Shown: positions 9,657 through 21,674, counted from the first letter of the stretch. The stretch: 64,000 bases of DNA from Candidatus Altimarinota bacterium (GCA_028697205.1 JAQVFO010000003.1:31986-95985), one strand, 5' to 3'. The notes: a model not told the origin generated them from the sequence alone. Translations and numbers: made by a program.

Positions 9657-11441
9657 TTACATTCTTTCAGGCATATCAATCCCAATAATATTAAAAGAAT
9701 CATTTAAAACTTCAATAAATTTAAAAACAAGGTTAAGTTTTAATTTCTTTTTATCATTATCTTCTTCACTAAGAATATGAACTTTATTATAAAATGAATT
9801 AAATTTTTTAGTTAAATTATATGAATAATTACAAAGTATATGAGGACTACAAGTTGAAGCTGTTTCAAGTAATATACTTTTATAGTTAAATAAAGATGAA
9901 ACTAAATCAATTTCTTCATCATATTCAAAGCTTAATGATTCGATATTTTGATTAATTGATAAATCAGCTAATCAACTTTTTTCAATTATTTGTTTTGCTC
10001 TTACATAAGCATATTGTATATATGGTCAACTATTCCCTTCAAAGGTCATAAACTCATCCCAATCAAAAACAACATCAGTAATTCTATTTTTGCTTAAATA
10101 TCAATATTTTATTGCTCAAATTCATATAATTTTTGATAATTCTTTTAATTCATTTTCTTGTAAATCTTGTCTTTTTTCCAAAATTATTTTTCTTGCTCTT
10201 TCTTCTGCTTCATCAAGTAACGCTTCAAGTTTGATAATTCTTCATTTACGAGTACTCATAGCTCAGTCTTTAAGACTAATAAATCAGTTATAAGCATGAA
10301 ATAATTCAGTATTGATGTTTAACCATCAAGCAAGTTTTGAAATTTGAAAAACCTGCTTTAAATGTAGTTGTTGCCTTACATCTACAAAATAAAGTATTTT
10401 TTCTGGATTCCAGTTTTGCATTCTGTATTTTACTGCTGCTAAATCAGATGCTAAATAACCATGAGTTCAATCTCTTTTTTGCAATATACAACTTGGAATT
10501 TTTAAATTTTCATCAAATATAACTCATACACTTCAATCATCGTTCTTACTAGCAATTCATTTTTCTATAAGTTCTTTTACTATGTCCTTCATACTATAAG
10601 TTAAATCTGGATAATTTCACATTTTTGGAAATCAAAGTCACTCATAAAAACTCTCTCCTATATCATAATCTGGTTTAACATAAAGTCTATCAAGTTCCTT
10701 TTGCATAGCATCTATCGAATATCTAGTAAATTTTTTCCATAATTCTATTGATTTAGAATTTCACTCAGAAAGGTTTTTAAATTCATTTCTAAATTCTTCA
10801 TCAAGATGTGAATGATTTTCAGATTCATTTGTTGCTTTTACATATAACTCAAGTAAATAATCAATAGGATTTTCTATCAATTTTTGTTCATTTCACCAAA
10901 GTTTATAAGCACATATTAGTTTTCAAAATATAATTCACCAATCTCAAATATGACTATCTCAGATTACATCATATCATAATTTTCTATATATATTAATTAT
11001 TACTTGTCATTGATTTGGAGTACACATATGTCATATATGTAATGGTTTTCAAACATTAGTTCAAATATAATCAACAACAATTTTTTTAGATTTATTCTTT
11101 TCGTCTAATATTTTTGTAATTTCTTCCAAGCTTTCAATAAATATTTTTGATAAAAATGATTTATTTATTTTGAAATTTAAATATGGTCATGCTAATTGAA
11201 AATCAAAGAAAATTGAATTTTTATTATAGTTAACATTAACAAAATTAATAATTTCTTGTCATATTTGAATAGGATTCTTTTTTAAAAGTTTTGAAACTCA
11301 AAAACAAGGAAAAGAATAGTCTCATAAATCTTTTTTTGGAGGAATCTCTAAAAGTAAGTCATTATCATTTACTTCTATATTATATAAGTTTTTAAGTAGT
11401 TGTTTAAATTCTTTCCTTAAATATAAATCTAAAATATTCAT
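9657..11441 (-). CDS. argS: Arginyl-tRNA synthetase
   Basis: 594 residues. Charges tRNA-Arg with arginine. Domains in order: an N-terminal additional domain (GDYSFPCFGVSKLL, FQLAGPYLNFKI), the class I catalytic core with VVDYIGTNVGKPLHIGHM carrying the HIGH motif, and a KMSKS counterpart in the ArgS form GAMSTRKG. The C-terminal anticodon-binding helices run from YIQYAYVRAKQII and end in GIDMPERM, the classical ArgS terminus. Length is normal. The ATG at 11441 is the first start of the frame. A 147-bp divergent spacer separates it from the ATPase gene. Confidence 0.96.
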
Positions 11442-11588
11442 AAATTTAATCATTAATATTAGTTATAATTACATATATTTTACTTATTTTAATTAAAAAA
11501 TAAAGTTTTTTAATTAATTTGACTTATTTAAAAAAATATTTATTATACTTAAAGTTTTATATTATTTCACTTTAACAGAATTTAAATT

Positions 11589-12761
11589 ATGATTAATTTA
11601 ATTGAAAAAAATTTAGAGTTTATTAAAAACTATCCAATATTTCAAGATAACAATGAATTTATAAAAAAAATTGTTTGAAAACTTAATAATGATCGAATAG
11701 TAGTAATAACATGAATGAGGTGATTACATAAAACAAGTATAATTAAAGAATTCTTAGATAAAACTTGAAATGAAAACTTTATATATTTCAATGATGATTT
11801 AGATACTGAAAATTTAGTCAAAGATGATAAAGAATTCTTTAATTATGTAAAAACTTTTGAAAATAAGTATAATAATTGTAATATTGTAATATTACAAAAT
11901 ATAAATAAGTTACAAAATATTAAAAATATAATACTTGAGTTATACAAAAGAGGAAATTATAAAATACTAATAATATGAAATAATATTCATATAGATAAAA
12001 CTAGAGAACTTGAAGTCTCAAACAATCTTTTTCAAAATGATATAGAATATAGCTATGATCTATTAAGCAATTATTTAGAGTATTGAATTTTACCAGACAT
12101 AAAACTATTAAATAATAATTTTTTTAAGAAATCATTACTTGAACATATAAAAAATAAAATAGTTCTAAAAGATATAATTAATAATTATTCTATTAAAAGT
12201 GATTTTTTATTTAATCAAGTTATAACAAAAATAGCACTTTTAGAAAAAAGTTTATCAATAAGAGAGCTTCATAGAAATATTAAAGATCAATGAACTGATA
12301 TATCTCTTATAACACTTATGGATTATCTTGATTTTGCAGTAAATGCAAAAATAATAAAAAGATCTTTTACATATGACTTAAAACTTGATAAAGTAATCAG
12401 TACTAAAGTTAGATATTACTTTACTGATATAGGAATAAGAAATACTTTTGCATGAAAAAAACTTGATAATAAAATCTTAATTGAAAATTTAATATATAAT
12501 GATCTAATTACAAAATATTCTGATATATATAATTGATCTAATTGAAGATTTGATTTCAGTTTTTATATAAAAGATAATTCAAATTTTATACATATATCAA
12601 ATAAAAGTATAACAAATGAGATAAAAAAAGAAACAAACAAGTTAGACAAAATTGAACAAAAGTGAAAAAAAGTTATGATTTTATCTAGTTTAGATATAAT
12701 AAATTTTGAAAAAGAGATAAATTGAGTGAAAGTTATATGAATTTGAAGATATAAAAAATAG
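11589..12761 (+). CDS. ATPase of the AAA_14/DUF4143 type with degenerate Walker motifs
   Basis: 390 residues with the layout of ATP-binding proteins fused to DUF4143: N-terminal P-loop domain (RIVVITGMRGLHKTSII), a winged-helix middle (SIRELHRNIKDQGTDIS) and a C-terminal nuclease-like domain (GRFDFSFYIKD). Key residues are altered. The P-loop has His before Lys where Gly is expected (GMRGLHKT). The Walker B position reads VILQNIN, without the Asp-Glu of active relatives. The C-terminal domain also lacks the expected acidic/lysine pattern. It may be an inactive, regulatory relative. Function unknown in any case. It ends with TAG inside a terminator. Confidence 0.7.
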
Positions 12762-12779
12762 GCTGTAAGCCTATTTTTT
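12753..12779. terminator. Bidirectional terminator between converging genes
   Basis: 12-bp stem AAAAAATAGGCT / AGCCTATTTTTT with a GTA loop. It contains the TAG stop of the ATPase gene and lies 27 bp beyond the stop of the converging membrane-protein gene. Confidence 0.85.
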
Positions 12780-12805
12780 AATTATGTTTTTTCAATAATA
12801 ATTAA

Positions 12806-15028
12806 TTATTTCTTATTTTCTTCAATAATTAATCATTTATATTCTTCTTTTTTTGATAAACTTTCCATTTCATTTAATATTGCATCAACATCTTTTACTT
12901 CTCAAGCTGACTTTAATTCTTCTTTAATCTTTTCCATAGTCATATTAATTCATGAATTCTTCATTTGACTTATATATTGTTCTGCTCTAATCTTTACATC
13001 AGTTCATTGATTTGTAACTTTAAAATCAAAACTATTATTATTTACAGTTCATCAAACATCATTACTTGAAGATTCTTTCAAGTCTCTAATCAACTGCTGC
13101 ATATTATAATTTCCTTCTGGTTTAATTCAATCTCATATAATATTTAATCAATTATACAATGTTCATCAATTTTCATTTACTTTTTGAATTTCAGCTATAG
13201 TTTTAGCAAATCAATCATAATCTCAAACTTTTAAGTCTTTTGTAGAATTTTTATATAGTTCTATTGATTTTAATTTTTCAATAAATTCACTATTATTTGC
13301 TAACATTCTAGGATCTTGTGATCTTAATATATCTTTTAAAGCAGAAGCCCTAGCAACATCTGTTGTAGCAGAATTAATAGTTGCTGTAAATTTATTAATT
13401 GATTTTTGTAAATCAGCTGTATCTTGAAATAAATTATGTTGTTTTAACCAATCTTGAGTTTTTAAATTACTTCTTTGTTCAAAATTACTAACAGCAGTTT
13501 GTCATACTTGAGATAACCCTTGAGCACTCAATCAACCAGTTCATGGAATTGGTATGTATTTCGGAGCACTCATAGCAAGACTTCAAACACTTTTTCAAAA
13601 TTTCTCAATAGGTTCAACAATAGATTTAGTAACATTTGAAGCATTAAGCGCTGCCATAACTGCTATCCAAAGTAGTGCTAATCAAAAAACTTGTAATATT
13701 AATTTTCAAATAAGACTTCAAGTTCATCATAATAATAAATCTAAGAATGTTTTATCTCAATCTCAAGATTTTCAACTACTTGCTCATGCTCAAGTTCATA
13801 AAATCTCTATTGTTATAGGTCAAACTTTTATTCATTTATCAGTAATTATTTGATTAGTTGAATTTGAGTTATTTGTATTTGCAACCATTCATTTTCATGC
13901 AACATATAGAAATAATAGTCAAAATGATAATGCTGCAGAAACATATACAGGAACCATAGCTAAGGCAAATAATTCTTTGAAGTTAAACTTTTTAAGTGTT
14001 TCTCATCATTTATCTCACAAAAAATACATAAGTCAAAAAAGTGGTGAAAGCATAGCATATAACCATAACCAAACTCACCTAATAAATAAAGCTAAGAATA
14101 ATGCTACCATTAAAATTACATATATTATTATAAATAACAAATCAAATAAAACCTTAACTCATAAATCAAGTAATTTAGTTATTACTCATAAATCTTTTCA
14201 TTTTAATTCATCTAAACTTTGTAAATTTAATACTCCAAAAGAATATATTGATATAATTCAATATAAATTTTGACTACCTCAATTATCTCAAGATAAAAAA
14301 TCATTTAAAGAAATCTTCTCACTTCAACATAAAAAGTTTTTTCATAAATTTGATTTATCATTTAAATTATAAATATCATTACTTTGATTACTATCAATTG
14401 AATTTTGTAAAGTTCAAGTTGATGATGATTGTAAAACTAACATCCGATTTTTACATATTATAGGGTCACTAAATGCTGGAGTTGTCTTCATTTCTGGGAA
14501 AGTATCATATGGAATTGTTAAAACTGATACTGTAAGTATGGCAGATATGGAAAGAATAAACTGTACTATAAACCAAGAAAAAGGAACTATTAGTATTCCA
14601 ACAATAAATTTTGGTAATGCTTGTTTTAATTCAAATTTATCTCATCATTTTCAAACTATATTCATAAATGCTATAACAATAAGAATTCAAGCAAAAATGA
14701 AATAAACTACATTTGAAACTAGTATCCATAAATCTTTCAAAGGTTTTGTAAGTCAGAATATTTCTCAATTTATCCATCATGGATTTAAGAATAATGATAC
14801 TGCTGACGTAAGTACACCTAACAATGCTCATAATATAGCTACAACTGAGTCTCATGCTATAACTGTTCAATTAACTACTTTATCAACTGAATCAGCAGCA
14901 AAACTCACATCAAATCAGAAAGTTAAAATTAAAAATGAAGAAATAGCATAAAGATATGACTTTTTAATAGTTCTGAATCAAGTCCAGAATGATATTAATT
15001 TTGATTTTATTTTTGTTTTATTTTCCAT
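12806..15028 (-). CDS. Large polytopic membrane protein resembling VirB6/TrbL
   Basis: 740 residues. An N-terminal hydrophobic segment with a possible signal (SFLILTFGFDVSFAADS) is followed by about seven further membrane helices up to residue ~500: AILGALLGVLTSAVSLFL, VVYFIFAGILIVIAF, FIVGILIVPFSWFIVQF, then a ~120-residue polar loop with several Cys, then LLFIIIYVILMVALFLALF and later helices. The last 240 residues are soluble and helical. This architecture and the FIRGVWLWLYAMLSPLFGLM segment resemble VirB6/TrbL channel components of type IV secretion systems. No other T4SS gene is in the window, so the assignment is tentative. About 10% of codons are TGA glycines, many in the membrane helices. 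Confidence 0.6.
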
Positions 15029-15112
15029 ATTTTTGTTTAAGAAATTTGTAAAACTTTGTATTAGTTTATCATATATTTTTTTAAATAGCAAAAAATAGTC
15101 TCTTTGAAAAAC

Positions 15113-15141
15113 AAAAAAAATTCCTCTTATAATAAGAAGAA
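15113..15141 (-). terminator. Rho-independent terminator of gatB
   Basis: Imperfect stem TTCTTCTTAT / ATAAGAGGAA read on the minus strand, followed by a run of eight T. It lies 38 bp after the gatB stop. Confidence 0.7.
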
Positions 15142-15178
15142 AATTTTTTTATATTTAATTATTAATGAAATAAAAATT

Positions 15179-16621
15179 TTATCATAACTTTTTTTTCAAT
15201 AATTCAGTAAAAATCTTTGGATTTCAAGCTCATGCTGATGCTTTCATACATTGTCATACAAAAAATCAGAATACATTTTGATTTCATGATTTATAATCTG
15301 CAATTTGAGTTGGAAGTTTTGCAATTACTTCATCTACTATTTTTTCAAGCGCTCCTAGGTCATTTTTTTGTCTTAATCATAATTTATCAACTATTTCTTC
15401 AGTATTCCCTCAATTTTTAAACAACTCTTCAATTACAGCTTTACTATTAGTAGAAGATAATTCATCTTTATTTACAAGTTCAATAACTTTTGCTAATTCA
15501 CTAGCTTTAAATTTCAAATTACAAATTCATCATTTATCATTACAATCATTTAAAATTGCGAGTAAAATAGTTGTTATGTAAGAACAAGATTTTTTAGGAT
15601 CATTTGTTAATTTAACCATCTCCTCAAAATAATCTGAAAGTTCTTTATCTGCTGTGAGTATTCTAGCATCATCATCAGATAACTTATAATCATTTAAATA
15701 TCTAATTCTTTTTTCTATTGGTAATTCTTCAACTTCTGATTTTATTTCATTTATATATTTATCATCTAATTCAATTGGTAATAAATCTGGCTCAGGAAAA
15801 TATCTATAATCCATAGCATCTTCTTTACTTCTTTGAGTTGTACTAATTCATTTATCATCATCCCATCATCTAGTTTCTTGCTCAATAACTCATCATGAAT
15901 CAAGAATTCTTACTTGTCTTAAAAATTCACTATCTATAGCTCTACCTATTGAGGAAAATGAGTTTATATTTTTTAGTTCAGCTCTAGTTCATAGTTTTTT
16001 CTCTCATTTTGGTCTAATAGATACATTTACGTCACATCTCAATTGTCATTTTTCCATATCAGCATCCGACACTCCCCCAAATCTAAACATTTTTTGAAGT
16101 TCTTTTAAAAATTCCATTACTTCATCTTTATCTCCAAAAACAGGTTCAGTAACTATTTCCATAAGAGGACTTCATGCTCTGTTATAATCTGCAAGAGTTT
16201 TTCATCATGCATGAATCAATTTTCAAGCATCATTTTCAAGATGCATATGATGTATTCAGAATTCTTTAACTTCTCAGTTTACAATAACTTTTACACTTCA
16301 TTTTCATGTAATTGGTTCATACATTTGAGTTGTTTGAAAGCTATTCGGCAAATCTGGATAAAAATAACTTTTTCTATCAAATCTTGATAATTTGTTTATT
16401 TCACATTTCATAAGTAATCATGCTTTAACTCAAAGTCTTACTACTTCACTATTTAAAGCTGGTAGCATTCAAGGAAATCACATACAAACAGGACACACAT
16501 TTATATTTGGATCTGAAGCTAAATCAACGGCATTTTTACAACTACAAAACATCTTTGTTTTTGATTTTACTCTCACATGAATCTCAAGTCATATAACTTT
16601 TTCATAATTTTCTACTGGCAT
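15179..16621 (-). CDS. gatB: Aspartyl/glutamyl-tRNA amidotransferase subunit B
   Basis: 480 residues. GatB is the kinase/transamidation subunit of GatCAB, which converts Glu-tRNA(Gln) to Gln-tRNA(Gln), and Asp-tRNA(Asn) where needed. Clear family blocks: [77 protein letters not shown] and [14 protein letters not shown]-terminal tRNA-binding YqeY-type region ends [14 protein letters not shown]. The two CxxC pairs near residues 27 and 43 form the zinc site. GatA and GatC are not in the window. Length is normal. Confidence 0.96.
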
Positions 16622-16886
16622 TTTTAAGAATTTTTAAATTATAATATTAAATCAATTAGTTAGATTTTATTAACTTATTTTATTTATTATATTTTTTTTC
16701 TTAAAAACTCAACTTGATTTTAAAAAATTAAAGACTAAAATGATTTTGCAAAATTTTTAAAAGATTTACGTTAAAGCCTTAAAAAACAAAAAATCTAATA
16801 AAAATTGAACTCTACGAAATAATTTAATTTTATTGTCTATTAAATATTATGACAGTTATTTTGTATTGCTTTAAATTTATACCATA

Positions 16887-17207
16887 ATGAAAATAAAAAT
16901 GAATTTACAAGTAAAAATACATGTATCTCAAGATTTAGAAGTATCTAAAGAAGTTGTAGAGAGACTTGTAAGTGAAAATACTTCTACTAAATTGGATCAT
17001 TATTTAGCTAAATTTAGCAAAAATGATGCAGAATGAATGCTTGAAGTTAAAATAGATAAAAACAAAAAATGATTATTTGATTGAGTAATTCATGCAAAAT
17101 TAGATTGAAATGCTTACAGATCTGAAAGAGAAGATTTCAAAAATTTAGATGATTTAATTAATCATTTATTCGAACACTTAAAAGAACAATTAAGTAATAA
17201 AAAATAG
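16887..17207 (+). CDS. hpf: Ribosome hibernation promoting factor / RaiA family
   Basis: 106 residues. Short HPF-type protein (S30AE / sigma-54 modulation family) that binds the 30S decoding region and silences ribosomes under stress. The frame shows VERLVSENTSTKLDHYLAKF, LEVKIDKNKKGLFDGVIHAKL and YRSEREDFKNLDDLINHLFEHL, the beta-alpha-beta-beta-beta-alpha pattern and the acidic/basic distribution of the family. No C-terminal dimerisation domain, so it is the short form. A second Met at codon 5 could be the start. It ends inside a shared terminator. Confidence 0.8.
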
Positions 17208-17230
17208 TATGGAAAACCATACTATTTTTT
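17199..17230. terminator. Bidirectional terminator containing both stop codons
   Basis: 14-bp perfect stem AAAAAATAGTATGG / CCATACTATTTTTT with an AAAA loop. The hpf TAG (17205-17207) and the stop of the converging phosphorylase gene (17222-17224) both lie in the stem. Confidence 0.88.
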
Positions 17231-17965
17231 ATTTATTTCATCTATAAACTTTTCTTTTGTTAAATCTTTATTATTCTCAAAAAAGTCTTCAAAACTAAGT
17301 CAATAAGCTAAAAATTTATTGTAATTTCTTTTTAATATTTCATATTCTGAAAAAGTTAATTTAAAATATTTTTTATAGAAACTTAAATCTTTCTCAACTT
17401 CTTTAATATTTCTTTCTAAATAATTTTGTATTTTATCAAATAATTCTTTATAAGGAAATGTTAAAAAAGATTCTTCAAGTTTTTTCAAATCTACTTGTTT
17501 ACTTTTCACTCATACTTCATCAAATGGAATTTTTAATATAATATATGGAATCTTTTCTTTTGATGCAATAAAATCAACTCAAAAACTTTCCATATCTACA
17601 TATTTTTCATCTAATAATTTATTATTTTCAGAAACTATTTCTTCAGAGGAAGTAATACTTTCTAAATCTCAAAAATCAATATATACAGGACAAATCTTTT
17701 CTTTATTATCTGACAAATTTTTTATTCTATAAACTTGGATAAAATCATGGGTTATTTTTTCAATTTTTCAACAAACTCATAGATTCACTATGAAATCAGG
17801 TTTTCAGCTTCTTTCTATATATTCTTTCAAATTATATATTGTATTATAATTCCCTACTCCTGATAATAAAAAATCTACTTGTAATTCTCTTATTTCAAGT
17901 TTTTTTATTTCTTGTTTTATTATTTTTAATTCAAGTGGTAATGCTACAACAAATAGTATTTTCAT
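17222..17965 (-). CDS. Nucleoside phosphorylase-like protein (MTA/SAH nucleosidase superfamily)
   Basis: 247 residues. The first half has the PNP/UDP superfamily pattern: MKILFVVALPLELKII, VDFLLSGVGNYNTIYNL, DFIVNLGVCGKIEK and the YVDMESFGVDFIA segment matching the nucleoside-binding EMEgaA motif, followed by YIILKIPFDEVG. Such enzymes cleave N-glycosidic bonds of nucleosides such as methylthioadenosine or futalosine. The last ~80 residues are a helical, charged extension (ELFDKIQNYLERNIKEVEKD) not usual in the family. Specificity cannot be assigned. Two bases separate its ATG (17965) from the hemW-like stop (17968), so the genes are coupled. Confidence 0.7.
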
Positions 17966-17967
17966 AA

Positions 17968-19044
17968 TTAAAGTATTTCTTTTATAATATAATCTAGTAT
18001 TACAACTCATATATCTTTGATTATAAGTTTATTATTTTTAATTTCAAGCATTTTACCGTTAATAAATTCATTTATTTTAAGCATATTTAATTTTTCATAA
18101 ATATCTTTTTCTAGTCAGTTTGTTCTCAGTCAAAACATAACTTTTTCTAAAAATATATCTTTTTTACTTAATTTTTCATCAAATTCAATTAATCAAGTAT
18201 AATATTTACTGAAAGTATTTGGGTATGTATATCTAGTATTATTTAAAAATCAATGTGCAGATAATCAAAAAGCAATAAGTTCACTATGATTCCAATATGC
18301 TTTATTGTGCTTACATTGAAAATCTTTTTTTGCAAAATTTGATAGTTCATACCTATAAAATCCTTTTTCTTCTAAATAATTTTTACACATAACATACTCC
18401 CCTAAAAAATCTTCTTCTTTTATACTTAGTTTTTGCCATGATTCTGGGTAATCATAATAATCTTCAAGCATATAAAGTGATATATGTTTTACAAAAGAAT
18501 AATTATCTAAAATATAAGAAATATCTTTGAAAGTTTCTCATTTATTAACATAAGGAAGTCAAATTATAAAATCCACACTAATGTTTTTAATCTTTGAAAG
18601 TCTTAGCAAATTTAATTTCTCAAAAATTTCATTTTTATCTATTCTTCAAATCTCATTTAAAGCATTATTATTCAAAGTCTGGATTCATAAACTCAATCTA
18701 TTAATTCACATTTTATCCCATTCTTCAAGATTTTTTGATGTTATATTATTTGGTGTTGTTTCAAGAGTTATTTCTATATTATGTGAAAAATTGAACTTCT
18801 CTTTTAAGGTTTGAATTATGCTTAATAATTGAATATTTGATAAACTTGTTGGGGTTCATCATCAAAAATAAATAGACTTTAAGTTACTTTCTTGTATTTT
18901 AAAGCCTAAATTGTTGTTTTCAATACTTTTTACTAAAAAATCAACATAAAACTGCTTCTTTAAATTATCATTCTCAACAAAAGTCGAAAATCTACAATAC
19001 TTACATCTACTTTCACAAAAAGGTATATGGATATAACAAAACAT
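17968..19044 (-). CDS. hemW: HemW-like radical SAM protein
   Basis: 358 residues. Radical SAM enzyme with the CX3CX2C cluster motif CESRCKYC near residue 10, directly after MFCYIHIPF as in HemW / oxygen-independent coproporphyrinogen oxidase-like proteins. Further family marks: SIYFGGGTPTSLS, ITLETTPNNIT, NRLSLGIQTLNNNALNEIGR, VDFIIGLPY and the C-terminal YELSNFAKKDFQCKHNKAYWNHSELIAFGLSAHGFLN. HemW relatives are heme chaperones. No heme genes are nearby, so the true role in this organism is open. The ATG at 19044 gives the short leader typical of HemW. Confidence 0.85.
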
Positions 19045-19080
19045 TTGTAAAAATTTATGTAATAGCTCTCCTATATATTT

Positions 19081-20448
19081 TTAATTATCACAACTAACTG
19101 ATAAATTTTGAAGATTATATATTTTATTGTATTTACATTGAATAAATTTTTGAAGTTTTTTAACTTCTTCTATATATGTCATAGTGTTATCTAATATTTT
19201 TACCATTTCAGTATCATAATAACTTGTTATTCATTTATCAAAAGACGAAAATAATCAATCATCTCATTCTTTATAAAAATCTCAAAGAACAACATTATAT
19301 GAGTCATGAATTCTTTCTCAGAGTTTATCTTGTTCCAATGTAACCAATGCAGGAAGTAAATATGTAAATTTACTTAGGAAATTTCTTGCTCATTTTTCAT
19401 CTGATAAATATTTCAAAAAATCAAATGCTAAAGTTTCATCTTTTGTATCTTTATTTACAACAAAATAACTATACCTAACTAAAGTCTTTCCCTTAGAAGA
19501 AAAATAATGAGGAAAAGGTTCTGCAAATAGAAAACTTTTATTAAATCAACTTCAATTTATTTTATCAATCATACTAGGATAACCAATAATCATAGCTAAG
19601 TCTCATGCACTAAATAATTCAAGATTTGTTTTTCAATCTTTTTTCATTTCATTATATTTTGTATCATATGCATTTGGATCTTTTTCATCTGCATAAGAGT
19701 AATATGTTGAAAAAGCTTCTTTTAATCATACATCAGTTACCTGATCAAATGAATTTACTCATGAATCTCATGATAACATAAAAAATTGAGTAATTATATC
19801 TTGAGAATCATTAACAGTTGATCAATTTCACATTCAAAGAGGAATTATATCAGGATTTCTTTCTTTTATAATATTTACAACTGTACTTACTCAAGCCCAA
19901 GACTCTAAATCAGTTGATTTTATTCAAAATCTTTTATTATAAAATATTCATAAAGTTTCATATCATACTGGGACTCAAGTTACAAAATCAATTGTTTGTC
20001 AGCTTCAATCAGAAGTTTTTGAAATTAAATCATCTCAAAAGAAAGTTTTATAATTTTTTCTAAAATCATTAGGATTAATTAAAGTTGGATTTATTCCGGC
20101 TGTTTGATTTTCTAAATAAGATTTTTCAAAATTATTAAGCAAAAATACATCAGGAGCTTTTCACTGAACAATTGATGCTAATAAAGAATCTTCATAATCT
20201 TTATAATCAGAAAAATTCTCTACGGTTATATTTTTATTTTCATATGCAGTATTTGTTTTTTTAAAGTCTTTAACTATTTCATCTAATTTTGCTTTATCTA
20301 AATTATATGTCCAAATCTTAAAATCTTCTGTTGATAATCTAGGTCTTTTTGTTGTATTTCAAGATGAATTTAAAAGTGATATTCACCAAAAAATAGCTCA
20401 TAAAACCAAAACTCATATAATTGCAAATATTATTTTATTTTTGTTCAT
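19081..20448 (-). CDS. Extracellular solute-binding protein of an ABC transporter
   Basis: 455 residues. N-terminal membrane anchor or uncleaved signal (NKIIFAIIGVLVLGAIFWGISLL) without a lipobox Cys, followed by a periplasmic-binding-protein body of the family 1 (sugar) type: FKIWTYNLDKAKLDEIVKDF, LLASIVQGKAPDVFLLNN, PVGYETLGIFYNKRFGI, GDLAMIIGYPSMI, KDETLAFDFLKYL and SDEKGARNFLSKFTYLLPAL. The ligand is unknown, possibly an oligosaccharide. No permease or ATPase gene is adjacent. It would lie outside the membrane and deliver substrate to a transporter encoded elsewhere. The two Cys near the C-terminus (QCKYN, SCDN) could form a disulfide. Confidence 0.8.
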
Positions 20449-20477
20449 AGAAATTTAATTAATAATTAGTTTAATTT

Positions 20478-20795
20478 TTATTTATCAGACATAAGATGCA
20501 TATGCAAATGCATGATTTCTTGTCATCAATCTTTTCATACATTAAAATGAAGTTGGTAAGATCATTCAATTCATAAATCTTTTGCTAATTTTTTAGCTAC
20601 AAGAAACATTTCAAAAATTAAATCTTTATCTTCATAAGTTATATGATCTACTGAAATTATTTCTTTTTTTGGAATAATAAGCAAATGTGTCTTTGCTCTT
20701 GGATAAATATCTTTAATAACAATTATATTATCTAATTCAAATACTATTTCACTTGGAATTTCTCTATTTATTATTTTTGTAAAAATTGAACTCAT
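20478..20795 (-). CDS. HIT family nucleotide hydrolase
   Basis: 105 residues. Histidine triad protein of the HinT type, hydrolysing nucleoside phosphoramidates or similar AMP conjugates. It shows SSIFTKIINREIPSEIVFE at the N-terminus, AKTHLLIIPKKEI, the FNVGKDGGQEIMHLHMHLMS block with the HxHxH triad, and the usual length. The two glycines before GQE are TGA codons. Start is the ATG at 20795. Confidence 0.93.
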
Positions 20796-20841
20796 TTTAG
20801 AAATTTTAAATTATATAATTAATATTTAATATTTTAAATTT

Positions 20842-21099
20842 CTAGTAACTTTCTTCATCAATTATATTATTAGTACCAACATTTATTTCAATTTTTTTAC
20901 TAACAATGTCTCAAACTGAAAAAATTACTATATAACCAATTATAGTTAATGCAAGTAAAGTAAAAAATAAAAACCTTGTAACAATTGTTATATGATGACT
21001 AAAACTTTTAAATTTATATGAATGGATTCTAGCAACAGCAAAAAAACCCCAAATAATAATTATAAAAAGCGTATATATCCCTAAATATAAATAAAACAT
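20842..21099 (-). CDS. Small membrane protein, two helices
   Basis: 85 residues from the ATG at 21099; an upstream TTG at 21129 would add ten residues but is less likely. Two hydrophobic helices (YLGIYTLFIIIIWGFFAVA and FLFFTLLALTIIGYIVIFSV) flank a short basic loop with two His (YKFKSFSHHITI), and a polar acidic tail follows (DIVSKKIEINVGTNNIIDEES). Family not recognised. Ends in TAG. It lies 46 bp upstream of the HIT gene and may share its transcript. Confidence 0.65.
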
Positions 21100-21195
21100 T
21101 TTAAAAAAATTATAAATTATTATCAACAACTTTTATTTATTTTTTACATTCTGCATTTTGTAGTTTCTTAGTCAATTATATTTTTTTATTTTTTT

Positions 21196-21224
21196 TTGCA
21201 AATTTTTACTTTTTATAATACAAT
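21196..21224 (+). promoter_or_regulatory. Candidate promoter TTGCAA-17 bp-TACAAT
   Basis: TTGCAA at 21196-21201 and TACAAT at 21219-21224 with a 17-bp spacer, about 50 bp ahead of the start of the 126-residue gene. Confidence 0.4.
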
Positions 21225-21281
21225 ATAGATAGATACGAATTTATTATTAATTCGTTATTCATAATTTGTAATTTAAATATT

Positions 21282-21662
21282 ATGTCTCAAATAACATATA
21301 AGTGAAAAAATTTTCAACTTTCTGATGAAATACAAGCCCAATTTCCTGAGCTAATCAAACTTATATTAAACACTGAATCAATGGATGATGATGAAAGACA
21401 ATATTGGTTTGATATAATGCCAAGTATGACTGATAGTCAAATTGATAGATTATTTAACATACTTGATACAGAAAAAAAGAAACTTGAAGAACTTGAAACA
21501 AAATATCAAAAAGAGATTAAATCATTAAATGAAAAACATTTAATTGAATGGCAAGAATTTCAAGTAAAAGATAATAAACAAAAAATAGCTCAAGCACAAG
21601 CAGAAGAAAGTAAAAATGACCAAGATCCTGATGATATATTAAAAATGTTAAACAACTTATAA
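21282..21662 (+). CDS. Conserved coiled-coil hypothetical protein
   Basis: 126 residues, acidic and mostly helical, no membrane segment. Order: a short N-terminal part (ITYKGKNFQLSDEIQAQFPEL), then MDDDERQYWFDIMPSMTDSQ, IDRLFNILDTEKKKLEELE, a coiled coil (KYQKEIKSLNEKHLIEWQ) and an acidic C-terminus. The middle resembles the gene at 57735-58139 (KKRVVDAVPTLSQFQFDELTKVF...EERDKFREL), so the two are distant paralogues. Function unknown. A likely monocistronic unit with its own promoter and terminator. Confidence 0.75.
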
Positions 21663-21674
21663 TTTAAAATAAAT

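Noticed and set aside
13554..14273. Two plus-strand open frames of ~98 codons
   Set aside because: They are antisense shadows of the VirB6-like gene, with composition (Ser, Ile, His, Asn) typical of reversed membrane-protein DNA.
20842..21129. Longer form of the small membrane protein from TTG 21129
   Set aside because: The ATG at 21099 directly precedes the first helix; the extension adds only a few hydrophobic residues.
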